From NCBI RefSeq assembly GCF_001039275.2, contig NZ_CP030117.1, forward strand, positions 2,480,001 through 2,544,000: a stretch of DNA of 64,000 nucleotides, read 5' to 3'. Of this stretch, positions 62,622-64,000 are shown one piece after another. The position numbers were made by a program, and so were the translations under genes. The notes under the pieces are model-generated. The model had not been told where the DNA came from. It worked only from the letters and a program-made list of their open reading frames with translations, and searched no databases. The stretch comes from Brevibacillus brevis. Lineage in GTDB: Bacteria > Bacillota > Bacilli > Brevibacillales > Brevibacillaceae. Positions within the stretch are counted from its first letter, which is position 1. Each line of letters starts with the position of its first letter.

Positions 62622-63296
62622 ATGATTGCTTTGATCGGCGCGGCAGTTGCCCCCGGTATCGCCATCTTAAGTTACTTTTACCTGCGTGACAGTCTCGAAC
62701 CGGAACCGATTTCGATGGTGATCCGGTCGTTTATCTTTGGTATGCTGCTGGTCGTACCGATTATGGTGCTCCAGTACATCATGCAGAATGAATGGAACTG
62801 GCGGGATGGCATTGTCGCGGAAGTTTTCCAATCCGCTGTCGTGGAAGAATTTTTTAAATGGATGGTCATCTATTTTACGGTTTATAAACATTTGGAATTT
62901 GATGAGCCATACGATGGTATTGTTTATGCGGTTGCGGTGTCACTTGGTTTTGCTACGTTGGAGAATTTGTTCTACCTTATTATCAACGGAACGAATATCG
63001 CCATCTGGCGAGCTTTTCTGCCGGTATCCAGCCATGCGTTGTTTGCAGTGTGGATGGGCTATTATCTCGGACGGGCCAAGTTTTCCAAGGACGCCAAACA
63101 TGAGCGGCTTTTTTTATGGATGTCGATTACCTTGCCGATTGCCTTGCATGCCCTGTACAACGTGATTTTTTTGGCAGTGCAAAACTGGTTGGTAGTGATT
63201 GTGCCATTCATGCTCGTCTTGTGGTGGCAGGGCTTAAAAAAGGTACAAAGAGCACACGATTTCGGTTCTAAAAATCTCTCTTCACGTCCACAATAG
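62622..63296 (+). CDS. prsW: Intramembrane glutamic-type protease PrsW
   Basis: A 224-residue membrane protein with about six to seven helices. The key glutamates are in 'SAVVEEFFKWMVIYF' (Glu75, Glu76), the PrsW signature. In B. subtilis PrsW cleaves the anti-sigma factor RsiW at site 1 under envelope stress. ATG follows AAAGGAG. Gene order gudB-region-prsW-sleB-like agrees with B. subtilis (ypdC). Confidence 0.92.
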   Translation: MIALIGAAVAPGIAILSYFYLRDSLEPEPISMVIRSFIFGMLLVVPIMVLQYIMQNEWNWRDGIVAEVFQSAVVEEFFKWMVIYFTVYKHLEFDEPYDGIVYAVAVSLGFATLENLFYLIINGTNIAIWRAFLPVSSHALFAVWMGYYLGRAKFSKDAKHERLFLWMSITLPIALHALYNVIFLAVQNWLVVIVPFMLVLWWQGLKKVQRAHDFGSKNLSSRPQ

Positions 63297-63316
63297 ACGG
63301 TAAGGAGGAGACGTAC

Positions 63317-63475
63317 GTGCTAAAAACCGAACGAGCAAAAGTGACAATTCAATGCAATGTATGTGGAGAAAAGTTTACACTGCGTGGTCATCGAGAACCT
63401 GGAGGGCAAATAGAAACAGGGTTCAAGCAATGCCTGTGTGACAACGATAAGCATTTTCGGATTGACGAGTCCTGA
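63317..63475 (+). CDS. 52-residue CxxC protein, possible zinc ribbon
   Basis: A short ORF starts at GTG 63317, preceded by TAAGGAGGAG. The product begins MLKTERAKVTIQCNVCGEKF and ends 'QCLCDNDKHFRIDES'. Cysteines form CxxC (13, 16) and CxC (39, 41), a possible metal site. It lies 20 bp after prsW in the same direction, so it is likely co-transcribed. A strong terminator follows. Function unknown. Confidence 0.75.
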   Translation: MLKTERAKVTIQCNVCGEKFTLRGHREPGGQIETGFKQCLCDNDKHFRIDES

Positions 63476-63517
63476 TCTTTTCCTTTCCCAACTGAAAAAG
63501 CGTAACAAATCTAGGTG

Positions 63518-63546
63518 GGCCGATGCAAATAGCATCGGTCTTTTTC
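63518..63546 (+). terminator. Terminator after the CxxC protein gene
   Basis: CCGATGC (63520-63526) pairs with GCATCGG (63532-63538), extended by G-T and G-C pairs, followed by TTTTT. Confidence 0.85.
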
Positions 63547-63630
63547 TATATCCAGATTTACATGCATAATCCATTCTTCCTCCACCAACACTATGCAAAG
63601 ATTTCAATACATGCCAAGGAGGATTCAGCC

Positions 63631-64000
63631 GTGCGTACAATCTGGATCGCAGGTGTGTTGGTGATGTTGGTAGCAGTGGGCTTGAGTGGATACAAGGTTG
63701 TCTGGAAAGAAAAGAATGTAGCCGCCGTACAAGAAGAGCAGATAGCTGCACCTGCAGCAAAGAAAAATACGGCCAAAACCAAAGCCAGCTTTCATCCTTC
63801 GCGGGTTTCTGACAATGATTTGAAAATCATGGCGAATGCTGTTTACGGGGAGGCGAGAGGAGAGCCGTTTGAAGGGCAAGTAGCTGTCGCAGCCGTTATT
63901 TTGAACCGCGTCAAGAGCCCTACGTTTCCTGATACACCCTCGGCTGTGATATTTGAACCACGCGCTTTTACAGCAGTTGCTGATGGTCAAATATGGCTTA
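63631..64000 (+). CDS. SleB/CwlJ-type spore cortex hydrolase (3' truncated by window)
   Basis: The first 123 codons of a cell-wall hydrolase: an N-terminal signal/anchor helix ('IWIAGVLVMLVAVGLSG'), a Lys/Ala-rich linker and the start of the Hydrolase_2 domain ('IMANAVYGEARGEPFEGQVA', 'AVILNRVKSPTFPDTPSAVI', with the catalytic Glu in GEARGE). SleB degrades cortex during germination. The usual SleB PG-binding domain is absent before the catalytic domain. GTG follows AAGGAGGAT. A GCATA-N18-AACACTA upstream (63564-63593) is a weak sigma-G candidate. Confidence 0.85.
   Translation, partial: MRTIWIAGVLVMLVAVGLSGYKVVWKEKNVAAVQEEQIAAPAAKKNTAKTKASFHPSRVSDNDLKIMANAVYGEARGEPFEGQVAVAAVILNRVKSPTFPDTPSAVIFEPRAFTAVADGQIWL

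Overview
The window is a stretch of chromosome from an endospore-forming Gram-positive bacterium of the Brevibacillus/Paenibacillus type. I favour Brevibacillus from overall gene content, but that genus call is an inference. The evidence is a complete spoIIA operon, a complete spoVA operon, spoIIM, dacF, dacB-spmAB, a sleB-type enzyme, strong AGGAGG ribosome sites with many GTG/TTG starts, and a gene order that follows the Bacillus subtilis yqj-spoIIA-spoVA-res-gudB backbone. No rRNA, tRNA, CRISPR, prophage or intact insertion sequence was seen.

Layout. 1-640 is the tail of a secreted copper-amine-oxidase-N-domain protein. 719-7489 carries a Prli42-like miniprotein, mce, a YqjE peptidase, a DUF3866-like protein, an antisense-overlapping mciZ-like gene, nudF, an EndoQ-like gene, spoIIM, fur and a yqzK-like gene. 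7583-11964 is xerD followed by nucleoside salvage (deoB, pupG, pdp). 12295-20862 holds an Lrp regulator, a five-gene oligopeptide ABC transporter and a chemoreceptor. This block interrupts the usual pupG-dacF neighbourhood. 21007-30586 is the sporulation core: dacF, spoIIAA-AB-sigF, seven spoVA genes, then lysA, with recognisable sigma-F, sigma-H and sigma-G promoters.

30711-46269 contains a four-module c-di-GMP protein, ppiB, an M50 protease, scpAB, dacB-spmAB, rluB, the cytochrome c maturation/redox-sensing cluster resABC-resDE and a HAD hydrolase. 46309-52640 is mostly minus strand: a small orphan, an ArsB/NhaD-like transporter, a serine operon (class V aminotransferase plus serA) under a T-box, ferredoxin and an orphan membrane protein. 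52721-58508 is ypbB-recQ-ypbD-ypbE, a thioredoxin-reductase-like flavoprotein and mecA. The end carries a PIG-L deacetylase, glutamate dehydrogenase, two large palindromic elements, ansA, prsW, a 52-residue CxxC protein and the start of a SleB-like hydrolase.

Functionally the window joins spore formation (compartment-specific sigma-F, engulfment, dipicolinate channel, cortex proteins, germination lysis) with amino-acid and nucleoside metabolism and redox sensing. The most interesting items are: short genes read from raw sequence (an MciZ-like FtsZ inhibitor at 3860-4000, a Prli42-like peptide at 719-805, a CxxC protein at 63317-63475); an array of four CGAAC-core boxes resembling PurR sites upstream of the serine T-box operon; a Fur/PerR-type operator before fur; two cre-like sites before glutamate dehydrogenase; and two adjacent ~200-bp palindromes at 61018-61487. 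All family calls rest on reading motifs and gene order by eye. No database search was run.
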